Source: CAYOWQ01 sp964407695 (GTDB lineage Bacteria > Planctomycetota > Phycisphaerae > Phycisphaerales > SM1A02). Taken from it: a stretch of 64,000 bases of DNA. The position numbers and the translations under genes are program-made. The stretch is taken from the NCBI GenBank assembly GCA_964407695.1, contig CAYOWQ010000003.1, positions 62,001 to 126,000 of the forward strand, given 5' to 3'. Each line of letters starts with the position of its first letter. Within the stretch, counting starts at the first letter, position 1. Below are positions 61,893 through 64,000 of this stretch, one piece after another. Below the pieces are notes generated by a model. That model was not told the DNA's origin. It saw only the letters and a program-made list of their open reading frames with translations, and ran no database searches.

Positions 61893-63296
61893 GTGAACAA
61901 GATTACGGTCCTGGTCAGGCTCGTCAACGGCTTCGCGGCCTCGTTTCACCCGCGCTCACTGCCGCCGATGCTTCGGGCCAATTATGCGAGGGAATTAATT
62001 TCCTGGATGTTCCTTCCGATGATGCTTGGCGCCATTGAAGGGGGGGCGATGGGGATTATCGCCAAAAAGGCGTTTGCTGGGGTTGATGGAATATCGCCGC
62101 GAACACTTGATTACGCCGTGGCCATCCTCGTGGCAGCGCCGAACATCGGAAACATCTGCAGCTTTGTCTGGGCCGCCCTGAGTCATGGCAGGCCGAAGGT
62201 GGCCTTCATTTCCGGACTTCAACTGGTAACGGCGGTGCTGATCGGGTTGATCGGCGCGGTGCCGGAAACGCCTTTGGGGTTATGGTTGATGGTGGTGCTG
62301 GTTTGCCTGTCGCGCATGACGTGGACGGGGGTGATCACGATTCGAACCGCCGTTTGGGGCGCGAATTATCCACGAGCAGATCGGGCCCGGATTGCGGGCA
62401 AGATGGCAACCGTGCAGAGCTTGGCCGTTGCGGCCGTCGGCGCTGGCATCGGCCTGTGCATGGATTGGAACGAGGAATCGTTCCATTGGCTCTTTCCGCT
62501 GGCGGCCCTCGGCGGCGTCTTTGGAAACTCAATTTATCGGCGGGTGCGGCTTCGCGGGCAGCGGCGACTGGCCCGGGCGGAGCACGAGCATCGCCGGATT
62601 CGACCGATTTCAGTGAACCCGATGTCGGTCTATGCGGTGCTTCGGGATGACCCACCGTATCGATGGTTCATGACGTGGATGTTCCTGTTCGGCCTGGGAA
62701 ACCTGATGCTCCCTGCGCCGCTGGCGATCATTCTGAACGACAAATTCCACGTTTCGTATTGGGGCGGCATCCAGGTGATCGCGACGATTCCCCAAGTCTT
62801 GATTCCCATCTTCATACCGTTGTGGTCTCGCTTTCTGGATCGGTCCCATGTCGTGGAATTCAGAGCCTTTCACGCATGGTCGTTCGTCGCCGCTGCGGTC
62901 GCGCAGTTCCTCGGGGCCATGACGGTCAACATTTGGTTCTTCTACCTCGGCGCAATTCTGAATGGGTTGGCCTTTGCCGGAGGAATTCTGGCGTGGAATC
63001 TCGGTCACCATGATTTCGCCCCGGAGCATCGGGATTCGGAATACATGGGAGTACATGTCACGCTGAACGGCCTTCGAGGCCTCATGGCGCCCTTCCTCGC
63101 CGTGTGGATCTATCAGCAGTTCGACCAGGCGTCAGCCGGCGCAGGGCTTTGGGTGTTTGGAGTCGCCCTGGCGCTTAACCTGATTGGCGCTTTTGGGTTT
63201 CTCTCCATGCGGCATCAACTCCGTCGCGGCCGACTGATATCCCCCCACAAGCTTCATCGATCCGCCGTTGAAGGCTCGGCCGTGACGGTGAACTGA
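61893..63296 (+). CDS. MFS-like membrane protein
   Basis: 467 aa from GTG at 61893; the frame is open upstream to 61749, but the hydrophobic protein begins with VNKITVLVRLVN. About twelve membrane segments (AILVAAPNIGNICSFVWAAL; GLQLVTAVLIGLIGAVPET; WFMTWMFLFGLGNLMLPAPL). A large cytoplasmic loop (about 205-245, RRVRLRGQRRLARAEHEHR) separates the halves. The pattern is like MFS proteins, but signature A motifs are weak and the substrate is unknown. It lies convergent to ubiD. Confidence 0.8.
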   Translation: MNKITVLVRLVNGFAASFHPRSLPPMLRANYARELISWMFLPMMLGAIEGGAMGIIAKKAFAGVDGISPRTLDYAVAILVAAPNIGNICSFVWAALSHGRPKVAFISGLQLVTAVLIGLIGAVPETPLGLWLMVVLVCLSRMTWTGVITIRTAVWGANYPRADRARIAGKMATVQSLAVAAVGAGIGLCMDWNEESFHWLFPLAALGGVFGNSIYRRVRLRGQRRLARAEHEHRRIRPISVNPMSVYAVLRDDPPYRWFMTWMFLFGLGNLMLPAPLAIILNDKFHVSYWGGIQVIATIPQVLIPIFIPLWSRFLDRSHVVEFRAFHAWSFVAAAVAQFLGAMTVNIWFFYLGAILNGLAFAGGILAWNLGHHDFAPEHRDSEYMGVHVTLNGLRGLMAPFLAVWIYQQFDQASAGAGLWVFGVALALNLIGAFGFLSMRHQLRRGRLISPHKLHRSAVEGSAVTVN

Positions 63297-63309
63297 GTGT
63301 GTGACCTCG

Positions 63310-64000
63310 TTAGAGCTCGTACTCGGCCCATCGCCGATCCACGAGCGATTTGATCTCGTCGGTCATCGCGATGAGCGGGGGATAGTCTCGTACCGGCTCT
63401 CCGCGCGATGAGACACCTCTTGCCTTTCGTGTGGCATCAATGCCCAGTCGACGACCGCGCCGAACGACATCGCGATGGAAGTCCGCGTTGGCGCACAAAT
63501 GAAAAAGGGCTGGCTCGATGCGGCGGATATTGACGGCAGTGTCGAACGCAACGAGAAGGTCCGGCCCGCTGGCTTCCGCGACTCGCATCGCCTCTTCAAC
63601 GACAGCCTGGCCGCAGCACTCTTGAACGCCCAGGAACAACGCGCGGTGGCGACTTAATTCCGGGGAATGAACTCCTGTGACGCCCTCGATGGTCCGGTAG
63701 CGGCTCGCATCGAGTGCATCGATGGCCGGCGGAACCAGCAATCCGGCATGGATCGTCTCATCCTCGCGTTTGGCGGTCGCGTCCAGGCCCATCTTGCCGC
63801 CGGCCCCGAGGTGAGGGGCGGCATGGTCGAGAATGTCCAACGGCCCGCGGACGATTTCCACATCGCGACCGAAATCGCAGTGCTGAAACAACGCTTGAAG
63901 CACAGCCCGATCATCATGCACGTCGACGTCATCGTCGACGACAATAATCATTTTTGTCCACGACATCTGTCCAGCGCCCCAGACCGCATGCATGATGCGG
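63310..64000 (-). CDS. ubiD: UbiD family decarboxylase (C-terminal part)
   Basis: Partial: the frame is open to the window edge (R-I-M-H-A-V-W), so the N-terminal half lies outside; about 229 residues are seen. UbiD-type enzymes use prenylated FMN from UbiX to decarboxylate 4-hydroxy-3-polyprenylbenzoate or other aromatic acids. Family motifs present: HAVWGAGQMSWTKMIIVVDD, DVEIVRGPLDILDHAAPHLG and GGKMGLDATAKREDET. The C-terminal segment has IEPALFHLCANADFHRDVV, a lineage-specific extension. Confidence 0.92.
   Translation of the reverse strand, partial: RIMHAVWGAGQMSWTKMIIVVDDDVDVHDDRAVLQALFQHCDFGRDVEIVRGPLDILDHAAPHLGAGGKMGLDATAKREDETIHAGLLVPPAIDALDASRYRTIEGVTGVHSPELSRHRALFLGVQECCGQAVVEEAMRVAEASGPDLLVAFDTAVNIRRIEPALFHLCANADFHRDVVRRGRRLGIDATRKARGVSSRGEPVRDYPPLIAMTDEIKSLVDRRWAEYEL

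Overview
The window is GC-rich bacterial chromosome, almost fully coding on both strands, with no sign of phage, transposon, CRISPR or integrated element. Several traits point to a planctomycete, most likely of the Phycisphaerae: two secreted proteins end in paired dockerin-like calcium repeats of the type DLGLLLAAWG, one ends in a PSP-CTERM-like sorting tail with RRRR, several proteins carry planctomycete-style pseudopilin (H-X9-DG) features, TatC has a large periplasmic insertion, and LpxI, MlaD and HpnH indicate an outer membrane and hopanoids. The assignment is inferred from protein features only.

Layout. 1-9220: a partial secreted DUF1573-like protein, then on the minus strand the conserved cluster SRP RNA (ffs) - dnaX - ybaB - recR; a PIN/TRAM membrane protein, an MtfA-like peptidase, a thioredoxin lipoprotein, an aldo/keto reductase and an FAD oxidoreductase. 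9284-20910: a royal-jelly-type propeller, an HNH protein, a TPR protein with two RNA polymerase alpha-CTDs, a MATE pump, rpmI-rplT, ybjQ, a DASS transporter, an ABC-F ATPase, an ECF sigma/anti-sigma pair and a pseudopilin. 20989-34300: a sugar epimerase, an EEP-fold membrane protein, a double thioredoxin protein, a second ECF sigma with an anti-sigma/pseudopilin hybrid, hpnH, an MFS carrier, a YfcE-like phosphoesterase, gltX, a DMT exporter, and fumarylacetoacetase with an unknown partner. 34293-44190: tRNA-Gly(CCC), a CPA antiporter, a free-standing NrdJ C-terminal domain, an ACT protein, a pseudouridine synthase, a TolB-like propeller, nadB and clpC. 44384-53624: a degenerate gluzincin, lpxI, a GNAT enzyme, a serine hydrolase, a large secreted dockerin protein with caspase-like motifs, and the overlapping set tatD-tatC-tadA. 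53859-64000: a Gly-rich sorted protein, mlaD, a SpoU methylase, a dockerin protein, gnd, a HIT protein, small envelope genes, an MFS protein and a partial ubiD.

The most interesting signals are: (i) an A10 run followed directly by a hairpin inside dnaX, with stop codons close behind in both alternative frames, predicting a short gamma form next to tau; (ii) an SRP RNA whose apical loop departs from the usual GGAA form; (iii) a TPR protein with tandem alpha-CTDs; (iv) a predicted anti-sigma protein whose outer part is a pseudopilin-like H-X10-DG domain; (v) a secreted dockerin protein in which the caspase/legumain-type Cys block comes before the His-Gly block, suggesting a circular permutation; and (vi) an exact sigma-54-type promoter upstream of clpC.
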